DNA of 64,000 nucleotides from Microbacterium sp. 2FI (GCF_005502885.1 NZ_SCMR01000002.1:271446-335445); one strand, 5' to 3'; positions 41,862 through 53,031 are shown, counted from the stretch's first letter. The notes: generated by a model from the letters alone, not told the origin. Numbers and translations: made by a program.

Positions 41862-42713
41862 GTGACGACGGTCTCCGCACTCGACGCCGCAGCCGGCGAA
41901 GCGGTCGCGCAGGCGATCGCCGCGCTCGCCGGACGCCGTGTCGCGGTGCTCACCGGCGCCGGCGTCTCCACCGACTCCGGCATCCCCGACTATCGCGGCA
42001 AAGGGGCGCCGGTGCGCACGCCCATGACCGTGGATCAGTTCCTCGCGAGCGAGACGGCACGCCGTCGCTACTGGGTGGGCAGCCACCTCGGCTGGCGCGC
42101 GTTCGCCGCGGCGACGCCGAATCCGGGGCATCTCGCGCTCGCCGACCTCGAGTCGCGAGGGCTGGCGACCGGGGTCATCACGCAGAACGTCGACGGCCTG
42201 CACGTGCGCGCCGGCAGCCGGCGCGTGGTCGAGCTCCACGGCACCATGCGGCGCGTGTTCTGCACCCACTGCGGCCAGGTGTTCGACCGCCGCGACCTGT
42301 CGGTGCGCGTCGAGACCGACAACCCCTGGATCAGCATCCCCGAGAACGTCGCCCTGGGTCCCGACGGCGATGTGCTCCCCGAGAGCACCGAGGGGTTCCT
42401 CGTGCCCGCGTGCAGCGTGTGCGGCGGCATGCTCAAGCCCGACGTCGTGTTCTTCGGCGAGTTCATCCCCGCCGAGAAGTTCCGCGAGGCCGAGCAGCTG
42501 GTGCACGCGAGCGAGGCGCTCGTGATCGCGGGGTCGTCGCTGGTCGTGAACTCCGGCATCCGTCTTCTCGAGCGCGCACGACGCCGCCGGCTTCCCGTCG
42601 TGATCGTCAACCGCGGCACGACGCGCGCAGACGCGCGCGCGACCGTCAAGGTCGACGCCGGCACGAGCGAGGTGCTGCGGGCCCTTGCCGACGGTCTCCC
42701 CGCCATCGACTGA
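41862..42713 (+). CDS. Sir2-family NAD-dependent protein deacylase
   Basis: The 283-residue sirtuin has the NAD loop TGAGVSTDSGIPDYRG (31-46), QNVDGLH, catalytic H126 (ELHGTMR), zinc cysteines C134/C137 and C184/C187, and PDVVFFGE. It lacks the class III Tyr-xx-Arg desuccinylase pair at the usual place, which leans toward deacetylation, with moderate confidence. AAAGGGGGG precedes the GTG start. The histidine phosphatase gene follows 17 bases later with its own -10 box. Confidence 0.94.
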   Translation: MTTVSALDAAAGEAVAQAIAALAGRRVAVLTGAGVSTDSGIPDYRGKGAPVRTPMTVDQFLASETARRRYWVGSHLGWRAFAAATPNPGHLALADLESRGLATGVITQNVDGLHVRAGSRRVVELHGTMRRVFCTHCGQVFDRRDLSVRVETDNPWISIPENVALGPDGDVLPESTEGFLVPACSVCGGMLKPDVVFFGEFIPAEKFREAEQLVHASEALVIAGSSLVVNSGIRLLERARRRRLPVVIVNRGTTRADARATVKVDAGTSEVLRALADGLPAID

Positions 42714-42718
42714 GCACG

Positions 42719-42724
42719 TAGGCT
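42719..42724 (+). promoter_or_regulatory. -10 box of the histidine phosphatase gene, leaderless
   Basis: TAGGCT precedes the GTG at 42731 by 6 nt. Confidence 0.6.
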
Positions 42725-42730
42725 CGAACG

Positions 42731-43336
42731 GTGACCGCGATCATCCTCATCCGCCACGGCGAGACCGACTGGAACCGCGATCGGCGCATCCAGGGATCCA
42801 CCGACATCCCCCTCAACGACACCGGCCGCCGACAGGCGAAGGATGCCGCGGCCGCACTGCGCGACCGGCTCGACCTGACCGTCACCCCCACGATCGTCTC
42901 GAGCGACCTGTCGCGCGCGCGGGAGACCGCCGCCATCATCGCCGACGACCTGCAGCTCGCCGCCGCGCGGGTGTACCCAGGGCTCCGTGAGCGCTCGTAC
43001 GGCGAGGCCGAGGGCATCGATGCCGACGAGTTCTTCCGCCGCTGGGGCGACTGGCACGCAGCAGCCGTTCCCGGCGCCGAGCCGCGGCCGCAGCTGCTCG
43101 CGCGGGGCATCGCCGCACTCAAGGAGGCGGTCCGGGCCCATCGCCGCGAAACGGCGCCGTCATCGGCATCCCTCATCGTCGTCACCCACGGCGCGATGAT
43201 CCGCGAGATCCTCGGCCACGCATCAGGCGGCGAACTGCCGGCACCGGGCGAGAAGCTCGCGAACGGCTCCGCACACGAGCTGCTCTTCGAGCGGGATCGC
43301 CTGCGCATGGTGTCGTACGAGAGCGCCCTCGCCTAG
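42731..43336 (+). CDS. Histidine phosphatase family protein
   Basis: This 201-residue phosphoglycerate-mutase-fold enzyme has the RHGETDWN motif (phospho-histidine H9), the catalytic Glu in RERSYGEAEG and the second His H153 in VTHGAMIREIL. It resembles broad-specificity phosphatases of the CobC/GpmB kind; the substrate is unknown. Confidence 0.92.
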   Translation: MTAIILIRHGETDWNRDRRIQGSTDIPLNDTGRRQAKDAAAALRDRLDLTVTPTIVSSDLSRARETAAIIADDLQLAAARVYPGLRERSYGEAEGIDADEFFRRWGDWHAAAVPGAEPRPQLLARGIAALKEAVRAHRRETAPSSASLIVVTHGAMIREILGHASGGELPAPGEKLANGSAHELLFERDRLRMVSYESALA

Positions 43337-43339
43337 GCT
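43334..43339 (+). promoter_or_regulatory. -10 box of the DUF1801 gene, leaderless
   Basis: TAGGCT precedes the ATG at 43346 by 6 nt and overlaps the stop of the phosphatase gene. Confidence 0.6.
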
Positions 43340-43345
43340 CGCGCC

Positions 43346-43723
43346 ATGCCCGCACCCGCCACCGTCGACGACTACATCGCGGGGTTTCCGCCCGATGTCG
43401 CCGAGCGCCTTCGCCGGATCCGCGCCGAGATCGTCGGCGCGGTCGCCTCGGCCTCCGGTCACGAGGCCCCTGAGCAGAAGATGCGCTACGGCATCGCCGC
43501 TGTCATGCTCGGCGGACGCTACGCGCTGCACTTCGCGGGCTGGAAGAAGCACATCGGGCTCTACCCGGTTCCGACGCTCCCCGCTCCCCTCGAGTCCGAG
43601 ATCGCGCCCTACCGCGCCGAGAAGGACTCGGTCGTCTTCCCGCACGCGCACGAGGTGCCGTACGAGCTGATCGGTCGGGTCGCCGCCGAGATCGCCGCGC
43701 AGCGCGTCTCCCCTGACGGCTGA
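43346..43723 (+). CDS. DUF1801 family protein
   Basis: The 125-residue protein matches DUF1801: VDDYIAGFPPDVAERLRRIRAEI, PEQKMRYGIAAVML, YALHFAGWKKHIGLYPVP and DSVVFPHAHEVPYELIGRVA. The family has a frataxin-like fold and is sometimes called an iron chaperone, on thin evidence. It converges on the lyase gene with 27 bases between. Confidence 0.85.
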   Translation: MPAPATVDDYIAGFPPDVAERLRRIRAEIVGAVASASGHEAPEQKMRYGIAAVMLGGRYALHFAGWKKHIGLYPVPTLPAPLESEIAPYRAEKDSVVFPHAHEVPYELIGRVAAEIAAQRVSPDG

Positions 43724-43750
43724 TCGGGAACGGCGGGTACGGGTCGAGGG

Positions 43751-44563
43751 CTAAGCGCCCGCCCGCTTCAGCACCGCCCGCGCATGGCGCAGCACCGGCT
43801 CGTCGACCATGCGACCGTCGAACGTGAAGACGCCCCGCTCCCCGTCAGCGGCGGCGAGCACGTCACGCGCCCACGTGAGCGAACGCGCATCGGGTCGATA
43901 GGCGTCACGGATGACCGCAACCTGGCCCGGGTGGATGCAGGCGGTCGCGGCGAACCCGGATGCCGCAGCGTCGGCAGCCTCGATCGCGAGGCGCTTGACG
44001 TCGTCGATGTCGAGGTGAACGGCATCGATCGCGGCCTTGTGCCGAGACCCCGCTGCCAACAGCACGCGCGCACGGGCGTACCGGGCGATGTCGCGGTAGC
44101 GGCCGTTCGGCTTGCGGCTCGACGTGCCGCCGAGGCTCGCGACCAGGTCCTCGGCACCCCACATGAGGGCTTCGACGTTGTCGAGGGCGGCGATGCGGTC
44201 AGCCTGCGCGACACCCTTCGCCGTCTCGCAGAGGGCGACGACAGCGAACCTGCGATCGATCTTGCCGAGTCGCTTCGGCGACTCGCTCTTGGCGACCATG
44301 ATCCGCCGGTAGTCCGTCTGCGACAGCGTCGCGAGGTCGGCCGCGAAGTCGTCGGTGCCGGGAGGATTGACCCGCACGATGACCCGCGCCGGGTCGAGCT
44401 CCGACTCGATGAGCGCGCCGCGTGCGGCCGCCTTGGACGCGGGCGCGACGGCGTCCTCGAGGTCGAGGATGACGGCATCCGCCCGCTCGAAGGCTTTGCC
44501 GAAGCGTTCGGGCCGGTCGGCCGGGCAGAAGAGCAGCGCGGGTCCGAGCGCGAACGAAGTCAC
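43751..44563 (-). CDS. citE: CitE-type HpcH/HpaI lyase, probable (R)-HMG-CoA lyase
   Basis: The 270-residue TIM-barrel lyase has PALLFCPADRPERFGKAF, the metal-binding DLEDAVAP, RVNPPGTDDF, ALCETAKGV and AACIHPGQVAVI. Its place in citE-maoC-acad-accA-accD equals M. tuberculosis Rv2498c-Rv2502c, where Rv2498c is a stereospecific (R)-3-hydroxy-3-methylglutaryl-CoA lyase that also handles citramalyl-CoA. The same role, yielding acetyl-CoA and acetoacetate, is inferred here. The GTG start overlaps the MaoC gene stop (GTGA). Confidence 0.88.
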   Translation of the reverse strand: MTSFALGPALLFCPADRPERFGKAFERADAVILDLEDAVAPASKAAARGALIESELDPARVIVRVNPPGTDDFAADLATLSQTDYRRIMVAKSESPKRLGKIDRRFAVVALCETAKGVAQADRIAALDNVEALMWGAEDLVASLGGTSSRKPNGRYRDIARYARARVLLAAGSRHKAAIDAVHLDIDDVKRLAIEAADAAASGFAATACIHPGQVAVIRDAYRPDARSLTWARDVLAAADGERGVFTFDGRMVDEPVLRHARAVLKRAGA

Positions 44564-45081
44564 GACGACGCGCCGTTCCACGCCTCGGAGCACCACACCA
44601 GCGCGACGCGCGTAGCGGTCGCCACCTCGACGCCGTGCTGGTTGCGCCCGGTGTGCTGCATCGTCACCAGGCCCTGTCCGGCGCGCGACGCCGAAAGGCG
44701 CTTCGAGACGATCAGCGTCTCGGTGTACAGCGTGTCGCCCGCGAAGAGCGGGTGCGTGAACTCGATGCCCGATAAGCCGAGCTGGGCGACGAGGGTGCCG
44801 AGGGTGAGCTGGCTCACCGATGAGCCGACCATGACGGCGAGCGTCCACATCGAGTTCATGAGGCGCTGGCCGAACGGCTGCTCGGCCGAGAACGCGGCGT
44901 CCAGGTGCAGCGGCTGCGCGTTCATCGTGAGCGTCGAGAAGAGCACGTTGTCAGCCTCGGTGGCGGTACGGCCGGGCTGATGCCGGTAGCGCACGCCCAC
45001 CTCGAACTCCTCGAAGAACAGCCCCCGCTGCACGATCTCCCGTGTGGTCCCCGCCATCGCGTCGTCGCTCACGGTGCTCAC
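44560..45081 (-). CDS. MaoC-type hydratase, probable methylglutaconyl-CoA hydratase
   Basis: This 173-residue hotdog-fold hydratase has FEEFEVGVRYRHQPGRTATEADNVLFSTLTMNAQPLHLD, the usual Asp/His hydratase motif region, then FTHPLFAGDTLYTETLIVSKR. It corresponds to Rv2499c, which hydrates 3-methylglutaconyl-CoA to the (R) product used by the CitE-type lyase. The GTG at 45081 begins 1 base after the acyl-CoA dehydrogenase stop; ATG 45057 is the alternative. Confidence 0.86.
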   Translation of the reverse strand: MSTVSDDAMAGTTREIVQRGLFFEEFEVGVRYRHQPGRTATEADNVLFSTLTMNAQPLHLDAAFSAEQPFGQRLMNSMWTLAVMVGSSVSQLTLGTLVAQLGLSGIEFTHPLFAGDTLYTETLIVSKRLSASRAGQGLVTMQHTGRNQHGVEVATATRVALVWCSEAWNGASS

Positions 45082-45082
45082 G

Positions 45083-46237
45083 CTACCCGTCGAGGCCGAG
45101 CGCGCGCGAGATCACCAGCAGCTGCACCTCGGTGGTGCCCTCGCCGATCTCGAGGATCTTCGAATCGCGGAAGTGGCGGGCAACCGGGTACTCGTTCATG
45201 AACCCGTTGCCGCCGAAGATCTGCGTCGCATCGCGGGCGTTGTCCATCGCGGCGTCGCTGGCGGTCAGCTTCGCGATCGCCGCCTCGGTCTTGAAGGGCT
45301 TGCCGGCATCGCGCAGGCGCGCGGCATGGTGCCATGCGAGCCGCGCGTTGTGCACGCGCAGCTGCATGCGGGCGAGCATGAACTGGATGCCCTGGCGCCG
45401 CGCCAGCGCCTCGCCGAACACGGTGCGCTTCTTCGCGTAGTCCACGGCTGCCTCGAGGCACCCCTCCGCCGCGCCCGTGGACAGCGCCGCGATCGCGATG
45501 CGGCCCTCGTCGAGGATGTGGAGGAAGTTCGCGAACCCGCGGCCGCGCTCGCCGAGGAGATTCGCCTCGGGCACACGGGCGTCTTGGAACGTCAGCGGGT
45601 GCGTGTCGGACGCGTGCCAGCCGACCTTGTCGTACGCGGGCTCGACGGTGAATCCCGGGGTGCCGTTCGGCACGATGATCGTCGAGATCTCCTTGCGTCC
45701 GCCGTTGTCGCCGGTCACCGCCGTGACCGTGACGAAGCGAGTGATCGGCGTGCCCGAGTTCGTGATGAACTGCTTCGAGCCGTTGACGACCCACTCGCCG
45801 CCGTCGAGGCGCGCGGTGGTGCGGGTGGCGCCGGCATCCGATCCCGCCTCGGGCTCCGTCAGACCGAAGCCCGCAAGAGCGCGGCCGGCGAGGAGATCGG
45901 GGAGCAGCTCCTGCTTCTGCGCCTCGGTGCCGAAGCGGAACACCGGCATCGCGCCGAGGCTCACCCCGGCCTCGAGCGTGATCGCCAGCGACTGGTCGAC
46001 GCGGCCGAGCGCCTCGATCGCGAGGCACAGCGCGAAGTAGTCGCCACCCTGTCCGCCGTACTCCTCGGGGAAGGGCAGTCCGAAGAGGCCGAGTTCGCCC
46101 ATCTGGGCGACGACGTCCATCGGCAGGGTGTGGGTGCGATCGGCTTCGTACGACGCCGGCGCGACGACCTCTTCGGCGAACTGGCGGACGAGTCCGGCGA
46201 GCTCGCGCTCGTCATCGGTCAGATTCAGGTGGTCCAT
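45083..46237 (-). CDS. Acyl-CoA dehydrogenase, branched-chain type
   Basis: The 384-residue flavoenzyme has FAD contacts (FGLTEPEAGSDAGATRTTA, GSKQFITNSGTPITRFVTVTAV), GEGRIAIAALSTGAAEGCLEAAVDYAKKRTVFGEAL-like helices and C-terminal IFGGNGFMNEYPVARHFRDSK with E366 in GEGTTEVQ at the usual catalytic position. Isovaleryl-CoA DHs place the base elsewhere, so isobutyryl- or 2-methylbutyryl-CoA are also possible substrates. GAGGAG precedes the ATG. It is the third gene of the accD1 operon. Confidence 0.93.
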   Translation of the reverse strand: MDHLNLTDDERELAGLVRQFAEEVVAPASYEADRTHTLPMDVVAQMGELGLFGLPFPEEYGGQGGDYFALCLAIEALGRVDQSLAITLEAGVSLGAMPVFRFGTEAQKQELLPDLLAGRALAGFGLTEPEAGSDAGATRTTARLDGGEWVVNGSKQFITNSGTPITRFVTVTAVTGDNGGRKEISTIIVPNGTPGFTVEPAYDKVGWHASDTHPLTFQDARVPEANLLGERGRGFANFLHILDEGRIAIAALSTGAAEGCLEAAVDYAKKRTVFGEALARRQGIQFMLARMQLRVHNARLAWHHAARLRDAGKPFKTEAAIAKLTASDAAMDNARDATQIFGGNGFMNEYPVARHFRDSKILEIGEGTTEVQLLVISRALGLDG

Positions 46238-46254
46238 GGTGCTCCTCGGGGTGG

Positions 46255-48213
46255 TCAGGAGGGGGTTTCGGATGCCTCGTGGGCGGTGACGTGGGCGAGA
46301 ACCTCGTCGCGGCGCACCTGGGCGCCGACAGCGACTTCGACGCGCACGATGCCGGCGTGCGCCGCGACGACGGGGTGCTCCATCTTCATCGCCTCGATCG
46401 TGACGATGCGGTCGCCCGCTTCGACGCGCGCGCCGTCTGCGGCGTGCACCGCGACGACGGCACCGGGCATGGGCGCACGAAGCACAGGATCGGTGGCGGC
46501 AGCATCCGTCGCCCGAGCCGCGAGCCGGCGCTCCATCGCCTCACGACGGCCGAGGGGCCGCAGGCGATGGGTCGCGCCGTCCGCGTGCACCCAGACCGCG
46601 CCGTCCGCCTGAGCGATGGAAGTGTGCGAAGTGGTCGCTTCGGCGCTCGCGAGGCGACCACTTCGCACACCGTCTGTCTCAAGAGCGACGTGGTGCAGCA
46701 CATCGGCGTCGTCCAGCACGCGCGCCGTGGCGGGTGAGGCGGACGCGGCCGAGCGCCAACCGTTGCGGGCGAGCCACAGGTCGGAGGCGTGAGCGCGCCC
46801 GGGCGCTTCCGCCTGCGCGACCGCGGCTGCCGCGGCACGCAGCGCGGCCTCGGACGGGGCAGCCTGTTCGAACGGCGGCATCCGGTCGATGAGCCCCGTG
46901 TCGAGCGCGCCAGCCCGCACGGCGGGATCGGCGAGCAGCGCGCGCAGGAAGCCGATGTTCGTGTCGATGCCGAGCACCACCGTGTCCGCGAGCGCCGCGT
47001 CGAGCCGCTCGAGCGCCTGCGCGCGATCGGCGCCGTGCGCGATGACCTTCGCGATCATGGGGTCGTAGTCGGCCGATACGGTCGAGCCGGACTCGACGGC
47101 GGAATCGGTCCTCACGCCCTCGGCCGCCCGCCACGCCAGCACTGCGCCGGCGGCGGGCAGGAAGCCGCGCGCCGGGCTCTCGGCGTACACGCGCGCCTCG
47201 ATCGCGTGGCCCTCCAGCCGCACATCCGTCTGCGCGATCCCGAGAGGCATCCCGGCGGCGATCCGCAGCTGCTGCTCGACGAGATCGATCCCGGTGACGA
47301 GCTCCGTCACAGGGTGTTCGACCTGCAGGCGCGTGTTCATCTCGATGAAGAAGAACTCGTCGGGGCGGTCCCCCGCGACGAGGAACTCCACCGTGCCGGC
47401 GCCGCGATAGTCGACGGATGCCGCGGCCGCACAGGCCGCCGCGCCCAAGCGAGCGCGGGTGGCGTCGTCCACGACCGGCGACGGCGCCTCCTCGATGACC
47501 TTCTGGTGACGGCGCTGCAGAGTGCACTCGCGCTCGCCGAGGTGGATCACCGTGCCGTGCACGTCGCCGAGCACCTGCACCTCGATGTGGCGCGGGCGCT
47601 CGATCAGTCGCTCGAGCAGCAGCGTGTCGTCGCCGAACGACGCCGACGCGATGCGCCGCGCGGTTGCGAGGGCCTCGGGCAGCTCGCCCGCCGACCGCAC
47701 GATCTGCATGCCCTTGCCGCCGCCGCCTGCGGAGGGCTTCACCAGGAGCGGATACCCCGTGCCTTCCGCGGCCGACGCGATGTCGGCATCCGTCATCCCC
47801 GCCGCGCTGAAGCCGGGCACCGTCGGAACGCCGTGCGCCTCGACGTGGGCCTTCGAGCGGATCTTGTCGCCCATGACGTCGAGCGCGCGCTCGCCGGGGC
47901 CGATGAACGTGATTCCGGCAGCCACGCAGGCGCGCGCGAACGCGACGTTCTCGGACAGGAACCCGTAGCCCGGGTGCACCGCCTGCGCGCCGCTCTTGAC
48001 CGCGGCTGCGACGACCGCATCGATGTTCAGATACGACGCGGATGCCGCGGCCGGACCGATCCGCACCGCGACGTCGGCCTCGCGCACGTGAGGCGCGTCT
48101 GCGTCGGCGTCGCTGTACACGGCGACGGAGCGGATGCCGAGGGCGCGCAGCGTCCTGATCACGCGCCGGGCGATCTCACCACGGTTGGCGACGAGGACGG
48201 TGTCGAAGGTCAT
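46255..48213 (-). CDS. accA1: Biotin-dependent acyl-CoA carboxylase alpha subunit
   Basis: The 652-residue subunit combines biotin carboxylase (1-445: [58 protein letters not shown]) with a C-terminal biotin carrier domain whose biotinyl-lysine is K610 in EAMKMEHP. Paired with the beta subunit 5 bases upstream it should act as methylcrotonyl-CoA carboxylase in leucine breakdown, as shown for mycobacterial AccA1-AccD1. The open frame extends far upstream, but the real ATG is at 48213. Confidence 0.94.
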   Translation of the reverse strand: MTFDTVLVANRGEIARRVIRTLRALGIRSVAVYSDADADAPHVREADVAVRIGPAAASASYLNIDAVVAAAVKSGAQAVHPGYGFLSENVAFARACVAAGITFIGPGERALDVMGDKIRSKAHVEAHGVPTVPGFSAAGMTDADIASAAEGTGYPLLVKPSAGGGGKGMQIVRSAGELPEALATARRIASASFGDDTLLLERLIERPRHIEVQVLGDVHGTVIHLGERECTLQRRHQKVIEEAPSPVVDDATRARLGAAACAAAASVDYRGAGTVEFLVAGDRPDEFFFIEMNTRLQVEHPVTELVTGIDLVEQQLRIAAGMPLGIAQTDVRLEGHAIEARVYAESPARGFLPAAGAVLAWRAAEGVRTDSAVESGSTVSADYDPMIAKVIAHGADRAQALERLDAALADTVVLGIDTNIGFLRALLADPAVRAGALDTGLIDRMPPFEQAAPSEAALRAAAAAVAQAEAPGRAHASDLWLARNGWRSAASASPATARVLDDADVLHHVALETDGVRSGRLASAEATTSHTSIAQADGAVWVHADGATHRLRPLGRREAMERRLAARATDAAATDPVLRAPMPGAVVAVHAADGARVEAGDRIVTIEAMKMEHPVVAAHAGIVRVEVAVGAQVRRDEVLAHVTAHEASETPS

Positions 48214-48218
48214 GGCAC

Positions 48219-49823
<1,605 letters not shown>

Positions 49824-49880
49824 GTCATCTCCGTCGACGTCACGATCGGGTCACGTCGGTTGTCCCGACGAAACCACATT

Positions 49881-49898
49881 GGTTAGTGTTCACTAACC
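49881..49898. promoter_or_regulatory. TetR operator between accD1 and the tetR gene
   Basis: GGTTAGTGTTCACTAACC is an inverted repeat with 8-bp arms (GGTTAGTG/CACTAACC) around TT. A weaker related pair, GTTAG (49908-49912) and TTAAC (49919-49923), lies just before the tetR ATG. The position lets one regulator control both directions. Confidence 0.8.
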
Positions 49899-49927
49899 GG
49901 AACTCAGGTTAGCGAGGATTAACTGAA

Positions 49928-50524
49928 ATGACAAGCGACGTCACGGAGCGCGGCCGCGCGAAGGCGGATCGGCACGCGGCGATCCTCTCCGAGGCGGCAC
50001 GGCTGTTCGCCGCGCGCGGGTTCGCGGGAGTCAGCCTCGAAGACCTCGGCTCCGCGGTCGGCGTGAGCGGCCCGGCGCTGTACCGTCACTTCGCGAACAA
50101 GCAGGCGCTGCTGGGCGCCATCCTCGTCGGCGTGAGCGAGCGCCTGCTCGCGGGTGGCCAGGCCGTGATCACCGCCGGCGGCTCCCCCGACCGACAGCTG
50201 CGCGCGCTCATCGCGTTCCACGTCGACTTCGCGCTCGACGACGCCGACGTCATCCGCGTGCAGGACCGCGATCTCGCCGCACTGAGCGACGACGACCGTC
50301 ACACCGTTCGGCGGCTGCAGCGCGAGTACGTCGAGCTCTGGATCGGCATCCTCTCGACCCTTCACCCCGACCGCGGCGCTGACGATCTCCGCGTGCGCGC
50401 GCACGCGTGCTTCGGCCTCATCAACTCCACGCCGCACAGCGTGCGGGCGCTCCGAGCGCGACCGGGCGACGACGCCGTGCGCGGCATCCTCGAGTCGATG
50501 GCGCACGCGTCGCTCGTGGCCTGA
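49928..50524 (+). CDS. TetR-family regulator of the accD1 operon
   Basis: The 198-residue regulator has the TetR helix-turn-helix at residues 15-60 (RHAAILSEAARLFAARGFAGVSLEDLGSAVGVSGPALYRHFANKQALLGAIL). The C-terminal ligand domain (70-195) is of the large-ligand type expected for acyl-CoA sensing. Divergence from accD1 across a palindrome points to repression of the leucine pathway and of itself, with a pathway acyl-CoA as inducer; the ligand is inference. Confidence 0.92.
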   Translation: MTSDVTERGRAKADRHAAILSEAARLFAARGFAGVSLEDLGSAVGVSGPALYRHFANKQALLGAILVGVSERLLAGGQAVITAGGSPDRQLRALIAFHVDFALDDADVIRVQDRDLAALSDDDRHTVRRLQREYVELWIGILSTLHPDRGADDLRVRAHACFGLINSTPHSVRALRARPGDDAVRGILESMAHASLVA

Positions 50525-50537
50525 CCCTCCCGATGAC

Positions 50538-50576
50538 GCGAAGGGGTCGCGCCGGCAACCGACGCGGCCCCTTCGC
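50538..50576. terminator. Bidirectional terminator between tetR and bkdC
   Basis: GCGAAGGGGTCGCG (50538-50551) pairs with CGCGGCCCCTTCGC (50563-50576) over 14 bp with one G-U pair, between convergent genes. Confidence 0.8.
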
Positions 50577-50582
50577 CCCTGC

Positions 50583-51974
50583 TCAGCGCAGCAGCATCGC
50601 CCGCCCGGGCTCGCGCAGCACGTCCGCCACATCCACGAGGAACCGCGAGCCCTGCTCGCCGTCGACGAGCCGGTGGTCGAACGACAGCGCGAGCGTCATG
50701 ACGTCGCGGAGCGCGATCTCACCCCGGTGCTCCCACGGCTGACGCCGAACGGCGCCGAGCGCGAGGATCCCGGCTTCGCCGGGATTGATGATCGGAGTGC
50801 CCGCATCGACGCCGAAGACGCCGACATTGGTGATCGAGAACGTGCCGCCCATCATCTCGGCCGGAGCCGTCTTGCCGGCCCGTGCGGTCTCGGCAAGCCC
50901 CCGGATGGCGTCGGCGAGCTCGATCAGGGTGAGCTCCTGCGCATCGCGGATGTTCGGCACGACGAGTCCGCGACCAGTCGCTGCGGCGATACCGAGGTTG
51001 ACGTAGTGGTGCTCGACGATCTCGCCGGCCGCGTCATCCCAGCGGGAGTTGAGTCCGGGGTGACGCGACAGCGCAAGGCAGACGGCCTTCGCCGCGACCG
51101 CCATCACACCGATCCGATGCTCCTGCAGCGCGCGATCGGCCTTGAGCGACGCGATCAGCTCGCTCGTGGCGGTGACATCGACGGTGAGGAAAGTCGTCAC
51201 GTGCGGCGCGGTGAAGGCGCTCCGCACCATCGCCTCGGCGGTGTGCTTGCGCACGCCGCGGATCGGCGTGCGCGAGGTGCGCTCCCCCGGCGTGGCCGGC
51301 ACGCGGATGGCGGCCTGCGACGCGACGGGGACCGCGGCGGGGACGGATGCCGCGCCCACGCGCTCGGCGTAGGCCTCGACGTCTCCGCGCGTGATGAGGC
51401 CGGTCTGACCGGTCCCCTCGACGAGGGCGAGGTCGACACCGAGCTGCTTGGCGAGGGCTCGCACGGGCGGTGTCGAGCGCGGACGCTCGACGGGCGCGTC
51501 GACGACGTCGGCGTGGATCGCGTCGTGCGGGGCCGCTTCGAGGACGGCGGTGTCGGATGCAGCCGGCCGCCCGCTCGCCGAGCGCGCGCGCCGCTGCGGA
51601 CGCGCCGATCCGCGGGGTGCCGCGCCGTAGCCGACGAGGTTGGGCTCAGCCTTCGGCTCGGCCTCCGCCTCGGCCGCGGTCTTGGTCTCGGCCTGGACCC
51701 CGGTCGCCGGTGCGGCGGGTGCGGCATCCGCTCCCCCGACGTCGAAGGAGATCAGGACCGATCCGACAGCGACGACCTCGCCCGCTCCGGCATGGAGCGT
51801 GGTCACCGTGCCGGCGTAGGGCGAGGGCAGCTCGACAACGGCCTTCGCCGTCTCGACCTCGGCGATCGTCTGATTGAGTGTGACCGTGTCGCCTTCCGCG
51901 ACGAGCCACTGCACGAGCTCGGCCTCGGGAAGTCCTTCACCGAGGTCGGGGAGCTTGAAGTCCTGGACGCTCAC
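50583..51974 (-). CDS. bkdC: Branched-chain 2-oxoacid dehydrogenase E2 (lipoyl acyltransferase)
   Basis: The 463-residue E2 has one lipoyl domain (1-77; lipoyl-lysine K44 in EVETAKAVVELP), an Ala/Glu/Pro linker, a peripheral subunit-binding domain near 165-205 (VRALAKQLGVDLALVEGTGQTGLITRGDVEAY) and the catalytic domain ending SFDHRLVDGEQGSRFL with the catalytic His. It transfers the acyl group from E1 to CoA. It follows the E1 genes after 46 bases with its own ribosome site. No E3 gene is present, so a shared dihydrolipoamide dehydrogenase is needed. Confidence 0.95.
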   Translation of the reverse strand: MSVQDFKLPDLGEGLPEAELVQWLVAEGDTVTLNQTIAEVETAKAVVELPSPYAGTVTTLHAGAGEVVAVGSVLISFDVGGADAAPAAPATGVQAETKTAAEAEAEPKAEPNLVGYGAAPRGSARPQRRARSASGRPAASDTAVLEAAPHDAIHADVVDAPVERPRSTPPVRALAKQLGVDLALVEGTGQTGLITRGDVEAYAERVGAASVPAAVPVASQAAIRVPATPGERTSRTPIRGVRKHTAEAMVRSAFTAPHVTTFLTVDVTATSELIASLKADRALQEHRIGVMAVAAKAVCLALSRHPGLNSRWDDAAGEIVEHHYVNLGIAAATGRGLVVPNIRDAQELTLIELADAIRGLAETARAGKTAPAEMMGGTFSITNVGVFGVDAGTPIINPGEAGILALGAVRRQPWEHRGEIALRDVMTLALSFDHRLVDGEQGSRFLVDVADVLREPGRAMLLR

Positions 51975-52020
51975 AGCGCTGCTCCTGTCCAGGCCGCTCC
52001 GCGGCCGTCGAGATCACTTC

Positions 52021-53031
52021 TCACAGCTCGACTCCCGTCAGCGAGTTCGGCCGATCCAGCACGCGGTCCACCGCGTCGAGGATCCGGTCGAGATCGGGCA
52101 GGTGATGCTTCTCGAGCTTGGCGGGCGGATACGGGATGTCGTGCCCGGTGACCCGCACCGGCGCGGCCTCGAGGTGGTTGAAGCAGCGCTCGGTGACGCT
52201 CGCGATGAGCTCGGCACCGACGCCCGCTTCGCGCGCGGCCTCGTGGGTGACGACGACCCGGCCGGTCTTGCGCACCGAGGCGGTCACCGTGCGGTAGTCC
52301 ACCGGCGAGATCGAGCGGAGGTCGATGACCTCGATCGAGACCCCTTCGTCTTCGGCTGCGGTCGCGGCATCCAGCGCCGTCGTCACCTGCGCACCATAGG
52401 TGAGCAGCGTGACGTCGCTGCCTTCGCGCGCGACCCGCGCGAGCCCCATCGGCGGTGCATCGGCGAGATCGGCGTCGAGATCGACCTCTCCCTTGGAGTG
52501 GTACAGCCGCTTCGGCTCGAAGTACACGACGGGGTCGTTCGAGGCGATCGCCTGCCGCAGCATGACGTACGCGTCCTGCGGGTTCGACACCGCGACGACG
52601 CGCAGCCCCGACGTGTGCACGAAGTAGGCCTCGGGTGATTCGGAGTGGTGCTCGGCGGCGCCGACGCCGCCTGCCCAGGGGATGCGGATCGTGATCGGCA
52701 TCGTGACGTTGCCGCGCGTGCGGTAGTGGAGCTTGGCGACCTGGCACACGATCTGGTCGAACGCGGGGTAGACGAAGCCGTCGAACTGGATCTCGACCAC
52801 CGGACGGTACCCGCGGAAGGCGAGGCCCACGGCCGTGCCCATGATGCCGGCCTCGGCGAGCGGGGTGTCGATCACGCGCTGGGCGCCGAACTGGTCGAGG
52901 AGCCCGTCGGTGATGCGGAACACGCCCCCGAGCTTTCCGATGTCCTCGCCCATGAGGAGCACCTTGGGGTCGTCTGCCATCGCGCGGCGGAGACCCTCGT
53001 TGATCGCCTTCGCCATGGTGAGCTGCGTCAT
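52021..53031 (-). CDS. bkdB: Branched-chain 2-oxoacid dehydrogenase E1 beta subunit
   Basis: The 336-residue transketolase-like subunit begins LTMAKAINEGLRRAMADDPKVLLMGEDIGKLGGVFRITDGL, with the conserved Glu that activates thiamine diphosphate in the GED motif. It continues with TPLAEAGIMGTAVGLAFRGYRPVVEIQF, GAEHHSESPEAYF-like segments and the C-terminal transketolase domain. Its ATG overlaps the bkdA stop (ATGA). Confidence 0.96.
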   Translation of the reverse strand: MTQLTMAKAINEGLRRAMADDPKVLLMGEDIGKLGGVFRITDGLLDQFGAQRVIDTPLAEAGIMGTAVGLAFRGYRPVVEIQFDGFVYPAFDQIVCQVAKLHYRTRGNVTMPITIRIPWAGGVGAAEHHSESPEAYFVHTSGLRVVAVSNPQDAYVMLRQAIASNDPVVYFEPKRLYHSKGEVDLDADLADAPPMGLARVAREGSDVTLLTYGAQVTTALDAATAAEDEGVSIEVIDLRSISPVDYRTVTASVRKTGRVVVTHEAAREAGVGAELIASVTERCFNHLEAAPVRVTGHDIPYPPAKLEKHHLPDLDRILDAVDRVLDRPNSLTGVEL

